Shown here: piece after piece, positions 1-8,397 of the stretch
Layout: the number at the start of each line of letters is the position of its first letter
Numbering within the stretch: the stretch's first letter is position 1
Source of the DNA: Euperipatoides rowelli
Lineage: Eukaryota > Onychophora > Udeonychophora > Euonychophora > Peripatopsidae
Reading direction: 5' to 3' (one strand)
Assembly: GCA_003024985.2 (NCBI GenBank)
Contig: PXIH01S0001646.1
DNA: 10,065 bases
Position numbers and translations under genes: made by a program
Notes under the pieces: model-generated
Databases searched by the model: none
What the model was told of the DNA's origin: nothing
The model's input: the letters and a program-made list of their open reading frames with translations, nothing else

Positions 1-130
1 CTATATACCTATGTTTTGACAAGAAATAGGGGGGGGGGGCACCCTTGCTTAGTGGGGTGCTCTTGGTTGGCATTCTACGGTATTAGAAACATTAAAGTCT
101 ACTGCAATGATTAAATTTTTTTATGGAGGA
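1..130. repeat. G-tract and small hairpin, repeat-like edge
   Basis: A run of 11 G (29-39) leads into a small inverted repeat, GCACCC (39-44) and GGGTGC (55-60), with a 10-base loop. The local base composition is far more GC-rich than the sequence after it. GC-rich, G-run-flanked blocks of this type are often the ends of old non-autonomous transposons in animal genomes, but no terminal repeats or target-site duplications can be seen because the window starts here. No coding potential was found. Confidence 0.3.
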
Positions 131-213
131 GGAATGCGACCAATGATTCTTCAAAATGTAATTCAGTCATTATGTAATTATTGTAGTTACCATAAAAATT
201 TACTAAAAAAAAA

Positions 214-537
214 TTATTGCTCCTCATTGCATAATAATTTAACTACAATGTACCTTGGGTGAGTCTTTATTACAGTAAAATTGTTTATATCTAAATAATT
301 TGAAATTAAATTAACCACCCTCTGACTTGCTCGAATTGTGCGGCTCTCAACAACTATGTAATAATTTTTGAAATTACTTAGTCCACTTTTGATATCCTCT
401 TGAGCCTTGATTCCAGCAAAATTCAAACGGTATCTGATTTTTAACCCAATATTTCTAAATATACCTCACTTCCTAAAGGCATTAATTCCCTGCACATTTA
501 ATGATAGAAATTTTATATATGTAATTTTATTGAACAT
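214..537 (-). pseudogene. Unrecognised coding-like ORF, one internal TGA
   Basis: On the minus strand a frame runs from an ATG at 537 to a TAA at 214 (108 codons) and is broken only by one TGA at 466-468. The open part after that stop has 84 codons, which is unlikely by chance in DNA this AT-rich, and its codons are varied. Visible residues include IKAQEDIKSG, ESRTIRASQRVV and THPRYIVVKLL near the C-terminus. The first 20 or so residues contain SLNVQGIN, which recalls the start of a LINE apurinic endonuclease domain, but the expected LQET-type motif does not follow, so I do not assign it. A splice-acceptor-like TGTGCAG ends at about 493, so the segment could instead be a terminal exon starting there or, to avoid the TGA, at TTTAG near 455. 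It lies on the same strand as the coding-like chain at 708-2444 and may be its 3' part. Function unknown. Confidence 0.4.
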
Positions 538-707
538 TTTGAGAAGTCTGCATTATTTTTAAGTATTTTACCTCCCCCCATGGATTTCATTAGAAATATA
601 ATCAACATCAATCAGTAAAAAAAAAAAAAAAAAATAAAACACTAAATTGATAAAATAACAAAGTGAAAAAAAATGTTGCAAAAGCAAGTCTTTACACTTT
701 TAAGACT
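538..707. other. AT-rich spacer with an A18 run
   Basis: This stretch has no convincing reading frame. It contains a run of 18 A (617-634) on the plus strand and a C-run (CCTCCCCCCATGG, about 572-584). The A-run could be an old poly(A) tail or simple slippage; no target-site duplication is evident around it. Confidence 0.4.
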
Positions 708-1652
708 TTAACAATAATGAACTAAATATGCATTATTTGCAATATTAAAATGTAAAGGATCATTGCCCTGAAAGAATTTAAGATCATTAATTATATACTT
801 AAATATTATTATTTTAATCATTTGAATTAACATTATTATTAGCTAACTTTAACTTCATAGTACCCTCCCCCAGCCCTTTTCATCACCATTGATACTGATA
901 TTTTCAGTATTTTCAGCATTAACACACATGATATTAAGATTTTTATTAGAAATAAAATTTTGCACATTATTGAGCTGGGGCCCCTCTAATATGATCTGCA
1001 CAGGTAGCATTAGCTCTCTTGACAACATTTGATCTCATGTGCTATACTCATACATCTAAAACAGGCTTTATCTTTGTCCCAGGACTAAAACCCATACACA
1101 TAGATTATTTTTAGAGTTTATTCTGTATGGGAGTAGATCCGTTGTTACACCATCCTTTAAGGCTACTGTCAAATAAACAGGTGTAATGTTAAAGTAAATT
1201 TAATACTTAGTCTTTTTTTTTTTTTGAGTGGGCTGGACTGTTAAAACATGACCATACTGCTCAAGGATATCAGCTATTTCTTTTAAAACAATCGAGCCCA
1301 GTATCCACAAACAGTTAACTATATTTAAAATCGGTAGTGTGTCAGCAAATATTACATGTAAGTCTTGATTTTTGAAAAAAATTAGTTTTAAAGTTCTCCA
1401 TGGCCTGAAGTTTATCAAAACAGTATAATTAAATATATGATTATCTATGAATTGTATAAGATTTAAATCAGTCAACAAATCGATTAATTCTTCTATTTTA
1501 AATCGATCAGGCTTGCATTCATTATTTACAATTACAAACACATTAAACTTGCATAACATGTGAAATTTTAAGTTATTGTTTCTTTGGATCAGTACGGTAG
1601 CTAAATTTGGATAATTAGCCATATTGCTAGTATAATATTCAAAATGTAAGTA
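708..1652 (-). pseudogene. Eroded long reading frame, protein not recognised
   Basis: One minus-strand frame is open in four successive blocks: 1652-1200 (ending in TAA), 1199-1068, 1034-855 and about 840-708, separated only by a few stop codons. The first block is about 150 codons and is the longest open stretch in the window. Its residues include ANYPNLATVLIQRNNN, CKPDRFKIEELIDLL and FRPWRTLKLIFF, and it ends in a lysine run encoded by a T13/A13 tract (1213-1225) that is prone to slippage. The second block includes VTTDLLPYRINSKNN; the third includes ELMLPVQIILEGPQ and INGDEKGWGRVL. The fourth includes GNDPLHFNIANN, which resembles the start of an ankyrin repeat, and it is preceded by a good acceptor (ATTCTTTCAG ending at 768). 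Two readings remain: a decayed intronless ORF (retrocopy, transposon or endogenous viral remnant), or several exons of a host gene. I recognise no family with confidence. Confidence 0.45.
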
Positions 1653-1815
1653 CTGGATATTATAAGTAGAACCATTAATAAGTCAGTGTCTATTTTAATA
1701 CATAGGCTCGAAAATGGCAGGCATTGAAAATGTGGCAAAATCACATAAATAAATATATTATCTTTATGATACAATAAATTTACAATAAGTAAATATAAAA
1801 GTAGAAAATACTCAC
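1653..1815 (-). other. Possible intron (GTGAGT...CCAG)
   Basis: On the minus strand a strong donor (CTT|GTGAGT at 1816/1815) and an acceptor (AATATCCAG ending at 1653) bound 163 bases. Removing them would join the segment reading VPPSSLRKISGFCL to the long frame starting YLHFEYY in phase 0. Against this, the same bases are also open in another minus frame for roughly 75 codons (hydrophobic, ILPHFQCLPFSSLC), so frameshift decay of an uninterrupted ORF is an equally simple explanation. Confidence 0.3.
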
Positions 1816-1880
1816 AAGACAGAACCCTGATATTTTACGCAATGAACTAGGGGGAACATTCAATGAAATATTAAATGTTT
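1816..1880 (-). other. Short exon-like coding segment
   Basis: A minus-strand frame reads FNISLNVPPSSLRKISGFCL directly up to the GTGAGT donor. The frame is closed upstream by a TAA and no AG acceptor lies just upstream except CCCCCTAG at about 1846, which would give a 30-base exon in a phase that does not match the segment before it. It may be a piece of the same eroded ORF as its neighbours. Confidence 0.25.
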
Positions 1881-1938
1881 TATTTTATTATGATTTGAAT
1901 CAATTTTTTTTTAAAAAAAAAAACAATAATACAATATA

Positions 1939-2444
1939 TTATTTCAATCTATTTTTACCCACATGATATTTAGGGGTAGTGAAGAAACTAGAATTGCCTT
2001 TTTTTAATTCTTCATATTTCTGGAACTCATTTTCTAGAACTGAGAAAATTTTATCTTATTTTCTGTGATAATTATGATTTGTTTTGTCTTTCAAATAGAA
2101 TATTGATTTTGAAGAAAATAGGGAATTTGGAAATCCATTTGAATTTCAATTTGTATTGTAGTGTTTTTACAGTCAACTATGAAATCACAATTAATTTCAA
2201 TGATTCATTGTCAGTGGTATAGTCCTGAAGCTGACAGAATGTGACAGTATAGATTTTCTGCTATTCTAGCATATACATTGCTAACTGTCGATTAACAACT
2301 CAATTGACAAGTGCCTGTTTCTCAACTGATGATCAGATAAATTTGACAGTGATTCTATAACTAGCAAATCACATGTCATTCTTGGAAGGTATTTTCTATC
2401 AGTTAGCAATGAGAGTCTAAGTATTTGTCAAAATTGATTTTCAT
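1939..2444 (-). pseudogene. Frame-hopping minus-strand coding remnants
   Basis: Several short minus-strand open stretches follow one another in different frames: 2427-2281 (includes RMTCDLLVIESLSNLSDHQL and SIELLID), 2260-2177 (VTFCQLQDYTTDNESLKL), 2204-2091 (CKNTTIQIEIQMDFQIPYF) and 2055-1939 (LENEFQKYEELKKGNSSFF). A possible start, MKINFDKYL, lies at 2444. Each piece has mixed, protein-like composition rather than pure AT-bias residues, and the changes of frame occur over only a few bases, too little room for introns between the first three. This suggests a gene damaged by indels. The last piece is preceded by a good acceptor (TTTTCTCAG) and followed by a possible donor (GTGG|GTAAAA), so an exon cannot be excluded. 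The order and strand fit the 5' part of the chain continuing at 1652-708. Family unknown. Confidence 0.35.
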
Positions 2445-3059
2445 GGTAGAAAGACTTTGCAATTTTTTTTTTTTAACTTGAGAACTTGACAATTTATTTA
2501 GATTAAAACATTGAGTTGTGTTAATAAACAAGATAGTCAACTTAATTCACAGTCAGTATAGAAAAGGATAACAAGTCATAATTGAAAAGATTCAAATAGT
2601 GATTTGCAATAATGACTTTTTAATTTGTTTTTACTTTTTTTTCTATATATATTTATATTTTTTTATAAATGTTTTTGATATGTTTGTCTTTAAAATATGT
2701 ATTATTTAATTTATTTTTAGCTTATGTAAAAAGTATTGATTATTATGATTAAAATAAATTACCAAACTATATTATGATTAATATTCATATGACTAATAAA
2801 CTGATTTCGACCTGAGCTGTTTTATTGCATAGTCATGGTAGGCAAATGTGGCCTATATTAAAACATAGGGAGCCATTTTTTAGTAGTTCTGTTATGTTAC
2901 ACAGTTTAATTTCATTGTTTCAAATAAAAATTTCATTGTGCATTAGTCGATTAATTGCCTCTTTGCAAGAATCATAGAATGATTCATTAAGAAATTGAAA
3001 TAAATTCTCCGTAGTGAATCATGCAACTCTAAACTCTTATTTTTTGCATAAATTAATTT
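2445..3059. other. AT-rich region, nothing identified
   Basis: No reading frame, repeat or RNA gene is convincing here. There are T-runs at about 2463-2474 and 2635-2642 and a strongly AT-biased stretch at about 2640-2760. Confidence 0.5.
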
Positions 3060-3235
3060 CTAGACCGATTTAATGTATCATGGTTCTGCCCTGGATCAAG
3101 TGGAGAGCTACTGCCCCCAAGACTCCCATATATATTATAAGGGAAACCAACTCTTATGTTTTGCCTAGGGCCAGCTAAAGGCCTAAACTGGTCCTGCCTT
3201 TGACTGGATTCCAACATCCCTCCCCCCCCCTCATT
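3060..3235. repeat. GC-richer repeat-like block
   Basis: A block markedly richer in GC than its flanks holds CCCTGGATCAAGTGG, GCCTAGGGCCAGC and a 10-C run near 3220-3230, with no open frame on either strand. Phrases of this kind are typical of decayed non-autonomous transposon copies in invertebrate genomes; the assignment rests on composition and general resemblance only. Confidence 0.3.
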
Positions 3236-3319
3236 TAGATATGTGAATTGTCAGTTCTAGCAATTAACATCTATTTGTGAAAAGAAATTCATTTCTCAAA
3301 TATTAAAATTTCAAGACAG

Positions 3320-3501
3320 TCATGGAGCATTGGTCATTAGGTAATAACCATGACCATCTAACTCCTTGACATATACTCCAGGGCACTGGTTTAATCCATG
3401 GGAAAGTGGTTTGATAACCGGAAGGCACAGTACCTCTGTGGTTTTTCCATGGTCATTGACTATGAAGAATATAGATACAGATTTTTGCATATTTAGTCTA
3501 A
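3320..3501 (-). CDS. Exon-like segment, unknown protein C-terminus
   Basis: A minus-strand frame runs from 3547 (ATG) to a TGA at 3320. The most protein-like part starts after a clean acceptor, AAATTTACAG, which ends at 3502, giving an exon of about 182 bases. Residues include IVNDHGKTTEVLCLPV, SHGLNQCPGVYVKELDGHG and a C-terminal YYLMTNAP. Codon use is varied and less AT-biased than the background. It lies just downstream, on the same strand, of the hAT-like transposase remnant, but nothing in it marks it as part of that element. It could be the last exon of a host gene, a transposon segment or a chance ORF. I recognise no domain. Confidence 0.35.
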
Positions 3502-3585
3502 CTGTAAATTTATTATATAATAGGCCTATGCATGTATTATAATACAAACAACAAAAAAGCTCATAAATGTTCTAATACTTGGACA

Positions 3586-4560
3586 TCACTGTTTGTTGCT
3601 TAGAATAAATCAAAGTTGCAGTTTGTCTTTGTTTTTATAGACAGGATACGGTTCCTGCATCACTTTGATTGTTCATTCTGTGCACTGATTACTTCTTGGT
3701 ATCTTGAGTATAGATGGCTCCTGCATTCAGTGATTCTCCAATGAGTGCAATGATTGTTTGTAAGTTTCACTATTTCTAAAAAGTTTTTGAAGCCATTTTT
3801 GTTGTACATTTGATTAGTAAACGAATTGTCTGACCAGTTAGATTAAACCTTCTCTAAAGTATTCATTGTTGTAGGTATAAAAATGAATGCAAGGTTTGCA
3901 AGAATGTCTATTGATTCCACCTTGCATTGCTGATGTTTAGAATTTTATGAACGTTAATCAACAGAAAATTAGTTTTTTCCTCAAAGAGTCTGAACACCCT
4001 TATTAGATGATACAAAAATTTAATTAAAGATTTATTCTGTTCCATTCACCAATTATGCTTTCAGTTCCTCATAGTGATTACTTTTTCACCAGTTGAGACA
4101 CAAACGGATATTCAATGTTTGGAGACATGGTGTTACCACTAAGTTCATTTTCCATCACCAAATGGAGAATCCTGTCCAGAATATGCTGACAATTGATAAA
4201 TTGTGATTTTCTGACAACCTTCATTCAGAACATTTGTTGCAATTTGACAACAATTCCATTCTATTTCTTATTGCTAACACTGGTTGTGTCAGCAATGATC
4301 ATCTTTATTGCATTCCATAAGTTGTATTCATCAATTAATTTGGATATTCCTTCAGCAATAATTTCAGCCTTGCCATCTTTCAAATGAAGCGCATCTAATT
4401 TTACTTCAGTTCTTTCATTTTTAAGTACCACTACCTGATACGGTATTCATTTTCCTCAATATGCTTCCCATCAAAATATAAGGACCATTGTTCCACCTGT
4501 AACTTTTCAATCATGTCAGAAATTATTGCTATATAAAGTACCTTAGGTGTACAAAGTACT
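3586..4560 (-). pseudogene. Decayed hAT-like DNA transposase
   Basis: The minus strand encodes the remains of a cut-and-paste transposase over about 975 bases. In order: a segment with WSLYFDGKHIEENEY (FDGK at about 4475-4464); a frame change near 4433; then VVVLKNERTEVKLDALHLKD and IIADTTSV (4293-4276). Next come a TAG (4261), NGIVVKLQQMF, a TGA (4225), INCQHILDRILHLVMENE and SPNIEYPFVSQLV, then stops at 4078 and 4069 with a frame change. After these come LIRVFRLFEEKTNFLLINV with NARWNQ (3925-3914), then the C-terminal MQEPYPVYKNKDKLQL and FILSNKQ ending near 3586. The DTT...N-G-V layout followed by a CxH motif and a leucine-rich stretch matches the catalytic core order of hAT-type transposases (first catalytic Asp, then C-x2-H). 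At least five stops and several indels show it is dead. The N-terminal DNA-binding part and the terminal inverted repeats were not found. The hAT assignment is by motif; a related DDE family is possible. Confidence 0.68.
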
Positions 4561-4689
4561 GGCCTTAGAAAATACCTATATATAAAATAAAGAATCCTTA
4601 TAATAAGGACAGAAATAATATAGATAGCTCTTGTGTATTCCATAAGGCAGAGGGGTTAGAAAAACTTTATTTGGGGCTTAGTGTATATT

Positions 4690-4990
4690 TTTATGTAATG
4701 TGTAAATTTTGGGTCTATTATTAATTCTCTATTATGCTAAAGAGTGTGTAGTCACTACCCAGGTATTACTCACCCATGAATTTATATATTAACCACAGGA
4801 TGATGGTTTCATGGAATGCAATCTACACAAACTCTACATCTTATGAGGAAAGGCAATTTTGATTAGTTGTGCTTGTACGACAACAGTTCCGACCGGGAGT
4901 AAATTCAACTTCCCATACAGGCGCACTGCTACAGCAAAGTGGTTCTAATCTATTCCTCACAAGGGATGAGCCAGGAGTAGTTATGTTTCT
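4690..4990 (-). other. Transposon-like scrap upstream of the transposase
   Basis: On the minus strand, 4985-4850 is open with residues such as PGSSLVRNRLEPLCC and VWEVEFTPGRNCCRTS, and 4800-4735 reads INSWVSNTWVVTTHSLA after a stop. The plus strand of the first piece is also open (4869-5066), so the coding strand is not certain. This patch is richer in GC and CpG than its flanks. It sits on the 5' side of the decayed hAT-like transposase and could be its upstream part or an unrelated older insertion. No domain recognised. Confidence 0.25.
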
Positions 4991-5100
4991 AAACTTATTT
5001 ATAAAAAAATCTTATGTTGTGATAGAGAAAGCAAATGTACCTATTCAGATAGTAGTGCTGAAATAAAAATTATAACATAAATATAGCAATAATAAAATAA

Positions 5101-5256
5101 TTAAATAAGGCTCAGAACTTTGCTGAGAAGTGACAGGGTCTGCAAGACCTTGAATTCAAAGTTGGTTTTGAAAACGGCTTCAATAACTCCAAGAGTGAGG
5201 CATCTACCAGGCTTATGTTTTATACGGTACCAATTAGGTAAGGAGTTTGTTAATTT
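5101..5256 (-). other. Short coding-like ORF, unknown
   Basis: A minus-strand frame is open from a TAA at 5257 to a TAA at 5101 (51 codons plus stop). It reads WYRIKHKPGRCLTLGVIEAV followed by a leucine-rich end (LQTLSLLSKVLSLI). The stretch is clearly less AT-rich than both flanks, as expected for a former exon or transposon segment. There is no ATG near its start. Function unknown. Confidence 0.25.
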
Positions 5257-5730
5257 TTAAAATTTTGAGTAAAAATTTATACGTTTAAGAAAAGAGATGT
5301 ATACGCTATATTAAAATTTAATGTTCAACTAGACTTAACCAAAAATGATAAAACATTCATAAGAATAAAACAGATAGTATATTTAAATGGTTAATTTATT
5401 TTTTGGGGAAAAAAAATCAGAGAATTAAATATTTTCAGATGGATAAACAATTATTGACCATGAGACATCATATTTGACTCTATTTTTACAAAAATACCAA
5501 GTTTAAAGATATCGGAAATTTTACTATTTTTGTTATATAATACTTTTATAATGACCAAATATCAAAAACCGAATTAAAAATTAAAAATAAAATAAGCCTC
5601 TCATTTAAAGGATACAAGGAAAAAATCAATTTAAATGATTAAACAAATATGGACAATAAAAATACAATTGACAAAAAAAATGTATATGGCTATGTTTCTC
5701 ATATATACAATAAATAAAAAATTAAATGAC
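5257..5730. other. AT-rich spacer, nothing identified
   Basis: Very AT-rich DNA with many short A/T runs and no open frame of note on either strand. Confidence 0.5.
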
Positions 5731-5890
5731 TTATGTCTGCTGCAGACATGTCGTTGGTAAGTAGTCTTCTGGAGCTTGTAGCTTTAACCATTCTCGAATT
5801 ATGTTTGAAGATGTGTAGATGGGAGTGAATTAAAAGTTATTCTTCATTTGAAAAGGGAAGTTCAGGAAGAGTTCTTTAAGCAAAGTTAGT
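5731..5890 (-). other. Coding-like scrap with one stop
   Basis: One minus-strand frame covers LLKELFLNFPFQMKNNF, a TAA at 5830-5832, then TSSNIIREWLKLQAPEDY and a TAA at 5731. The two parts share a frame, which hints at an ORF broken by a point change. The plus strand of 5733-5825 is also open (MSAADMSLVSSLLELV) and includes a perfect donor-like GTTG|GTAAGT, so the strand is not settled. No family recognised. Confidence 0.25.
5733..5749. repeat. 17-base palindrome ATGTCTGC-T-GCAGACAT
   Basis: Two perfect 8-base arms flank a single central T. It overlaps the end of the coding-like scrap on the minus strand. It could bind a dimeric regulator or be chance; nothing else supports a role. Confidence 0.3.
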
Positions 5891-5967
5891 AGAAAAATGT
5901 TTTTTTTTTATTTAACTATTTAACGGATAAGTTATTTTTGAAAGGGGTTTCTTCGTTCATGGAATAG

Positions 5968-6370
5968 CAACGCCTAGGAGACGATCAAATTATTGCTGCT
6001 GTTTTTACGCAGAGTGATTCGGCCTTAAACAGTCGAAATGGGAGAGATCCCTTGAGTAAGTTGGTATTGGGTTTCTCAGGCTGACGAACTGAATAGGAAG
6101 AGGTTGTGGTCCATTGTGACGTGTTCCAGCTATTCTCTGTTTTAGCAAGTTTATTTCTCTGATATTTAATGAAAATGACCATTATTTTTCTTACTCTCAG
6201 TTAACGCCTTTAGCTGGTTTAGAGACGGGGAACTGCTGGTTCTGGATGACATATCTTTGATGAATTATCAGCTGACCAAATCACTATTAGCTAGGAAGCA
6301 CAAGTTTATAGGCACTACTAATGTAGGAGACTGCCGGTTGATTGGCAGAAATTTAAAGTTAAAGTATTAA
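5968..6370 (+). CDS. Possible two-exon coding segment (strand uncertain)
   Basis: A plus-strand model has an exon at 5968-6055 (after GGAATAG, reading QRLGDDQIIAAVFTQSDSAL) ending at a consensus donor TTGA|GTAAGT. A 145-base intron follows, then a strong acceptor TTTTTCTTACTCTCAG at 6200, and a second exon at 6201-6370 read in the matching phase. The second exon includes NAFSWFRDGELLVLDD, LARKHKFIGTTN and DCRLIG and ends in TAA. WFRDGELL is reminiscent of the tryptophan strand of immunoglobulin domains, but the cysteine expected about a dozen residues earlier is missing, so I make no domain call. The minus strand competes: 6182-5985 is open for 65 codons (QWTTTSSYSVRQPEKPNTN) and 6290-6200 has SSRTSSSPSLNQLKAL before a GTAAGA. 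CpG is noticeably more frequent here than in flanking DNA. Possible exon, promoter-proximal patch or old transposon. Confidence 0.25.
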
Positions 6371-8042
6371 AAATTGTTAAAGTGACGAATTTTCAACTTA
6401 CAGCGTTTAACTTCAAGCTTGAAAGTATTGGAGATCTTCTGCAACTTAGTCATTCACTGGTTCATTTTTGTAGAAAAAAAAATTATTGTAAAGTGTGTCG
6501 AACAATTGCAAGTTTTAACTTTTATATCTTAATTTTTATGAAACGCACATTTTGGTAAATAAGACACCATTTTATTGGTTAATGAAAGATCAAAGAAAGC
6601 GTTTCAATTAAAAAAGTTGAAAGGAGGATCCATGAATAAATTAAATTTTAGATTTCCAATAATTTTAAATTATTTAAGAACTTCCAAAATGTTAAAGTAT
6701 ACACAGTCTGGAATTGCAGATGGGATTTCCCCTTCTATTGAATTTCCAGTGCCAGACACCTTTGTTTTGCACATCATGATACAAAATCATTCATCAGAAG
6801 ACAAAATATTACAGATTTACTATATATTGTTGTGAGAAACATTTACAACTATACCATAAAATTACAAACATTAAACATTGTGAGAAACTGCCATATACAT
6901 TAAAATAAAACAAACATGAAGAAAATTGGTTCAATAAAACCTAAGATAATAAATTTCTGTTTTTATTTGCATTTCTATTGGCTGGTGCTTTAAAGAAAGA
7001 GTGACAATTTTCACTGTCTGGCTAAGGTGTGAGTATAACCCACAGGTTGGCTAATGGAGAAACTCAATAAAGCTTTAGAAAAATCTGACTAGCTTTTGTA
7101 ACAAGAATAAAAAGGAAAATAAAGCGATCACTTTCTTTAGTTACTGTCTAGCATAACAAAACAAATGCTGAATGACTTTTCATCGAGTCATTTATTATTT
7201 TAAAAATAATTATATTTAAGCCAGGTAAAAGAATATAACAAATCTTAAAAACTTTAAAGAAACTGTCAGTATATCCACGAATGTTTTAAATATAGTAAAT
7301 TATGTTGTACATAAGAAAAATTAAATCATTAACTATTTATATCTTAAAAAAATATTTATTTTTGATGTCTACAGATTTTAATTAACACTTAATTTCCCAT
7401 AAGAAATAACACTGTTAATTATCCAAACAGTTGGTCAATAAAAATATTAAAAAAATTGGTTTTTGTTATTAAATATTGCTTGAAAATTTGGAATGGATTT
7501 TAGCTTAGAAATTAAATTAAATTAAAATATGTAACTTGTTATCCATTTTAATAACTTTACATATTCATCTATTAAACAAATGGGCTGTTTTCCCTTTTCT
7601 TTAAGGAAAATAAAAATTAAAAAATGTTTGCTATTATTTATTTATCAATATTAATATTTGACAGACATTCAATAAATCATTGATCTATTTCTATATATAA
7701 TTTAACAAATCTTGGGGAATTATGCTATACAGAATATTTCACCAAAAGAAAACTAATCATTAAATTTTTCCATCAGAAAATTAATATGGGACCGATATCA
7801 GTAGGAATTAAAACATAATTTTCTTAGGCTATTTCTGCAGTATATATTTATTTTACATAAAAACAAACTAAAAATCCAAGTGTGGGAAACTACTTGTTTA
7901 CCTCTCCTCTTTTAGATTGAATTCACTGCATTTATGTATCGTTAGTTTAATCTGGATAATAACTTCTGGATAGTCTAGGTATATCATCTCAAGTCTCTAG
8001 AGACTCTTGTACAAAATAGTTAGACAAATAGGGTTATTTTGA
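6371..8042. other. Long AT-rich region, no gene supported
   Basis: No supported gene in this 1.7 kb. The longest open stretch is 6632-6835 on the plus strand (ATG after GGAGGATCC; includes SGIADGISPSIEFPVPDTF), but the opposite strand is open over part of it too (YHDVQNKGVWHWKFNRRGN). The GC-richer part at 6700-6790 may be a small repeat fragment. The rest is AT-rich DNA with A/T runs. Confidence 0.45.
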
Positions 8043-8067
8043 ACACACACACACACACACACACACA

Positions 8068-8147
<80 letters not shown>

Positions 8148-8148
8148 T
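8043..8148. repeat. Compound (CA)n-(TA)n microsatellite
   Basis: About 12 CA/AC units (8043-8068) pass into a long, nearly pure TA run with one interrupting G near 8073 and a C near 8142. The apparent ORF across it is only the repeat translated as Thr-His and Ile-Tyr and is not a gene. Confidence 0.95.
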
Positions 8149-8357
8149 GCTACACTTACAAATCCTACAGTATATTTACTTTTGTATTATAATGAGTGAG
8201 TATTATAGACTAGGCCCATAATTGATAAAGACCTCTAAATAGGTTGTATTCGGCATTTCTTGTTTATTTTGGGAAACCTAACTTTTCTAAATGAAAAAAA
8301 AAAAAACACGCTGATTTCAAAAATCCATGTTCACACTTCCGTCTCTTGAATGTATGA

Positions 8358-8368
8358 CCGCCATCTTG
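8358..8368 (-). promoter_or_regulatory. YY1/Pho-like motif in repeat copy A
   Basis: CCGCCATCTTG is the reverse complement of CAAGATGGCGG, which matches the well-known YY1/Pleiohomeotic core (AAnATGGCGG). It is followed after a short A-run by ATGGCA. Presence of the word is seen; any binding is inference. Confidence 0.4.
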
Positions 8369-8397
8369 AAAAAATGGCATCGATTAGTGGTTTTCTT

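Noticed and set aside
455-537. LINE endonuclease start suggested by SLNVQGIN
   Set aside because: The downstream residues do not show the expected LQET or other endonuclease motifs.
2080-2160. Plus-strand terminal exon after TTTTGTCTTTCAAATAG
   Set aside because: Only about 20 codons before a stop, in AT-rich DNA where pyrimidine-AG words are common; no upstream exon identified.
4193-4387. Plus-strand ORF with a hydrophobic stretch
   Set aside because: It is antisense to the conserved core of the decayed transposase and has no features of its own.
4900-4965. tRNA-derived SINE suggested by GTGGTTCTAATC as a B box
   Set aside because: No A box at the right spacing and no cloverleaf could be drawn.
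4869-5066. Plus-strand ORF reading VRQQFRPGVNSTS
   Set aside because: The opposite strand is equally open and no domain is visible; kept only as part of a transposon-like scrap.
6201-6370. Immunoglobulin domain suggested by WFRDGELL
   Set aside because: The preceding cysteine and the D-x-G-x-Y-x-C pattern are absent; similarity is limited to a few residues.
6575-6835. Plus-strand ORF with GGAGGATCCATG resembling a ribosome binding site
   Set aside because: The window is eukaryotic in character, so a Shine-Dalgarno-like word has no meaning; the opposite strand is also open and no domain is seen.
8039-8221. Plus-strand ORF across the microsatellite
   Set aside because: It is the CA/TA repeat read as Thr-His and Ile-Tyr; no protein character.
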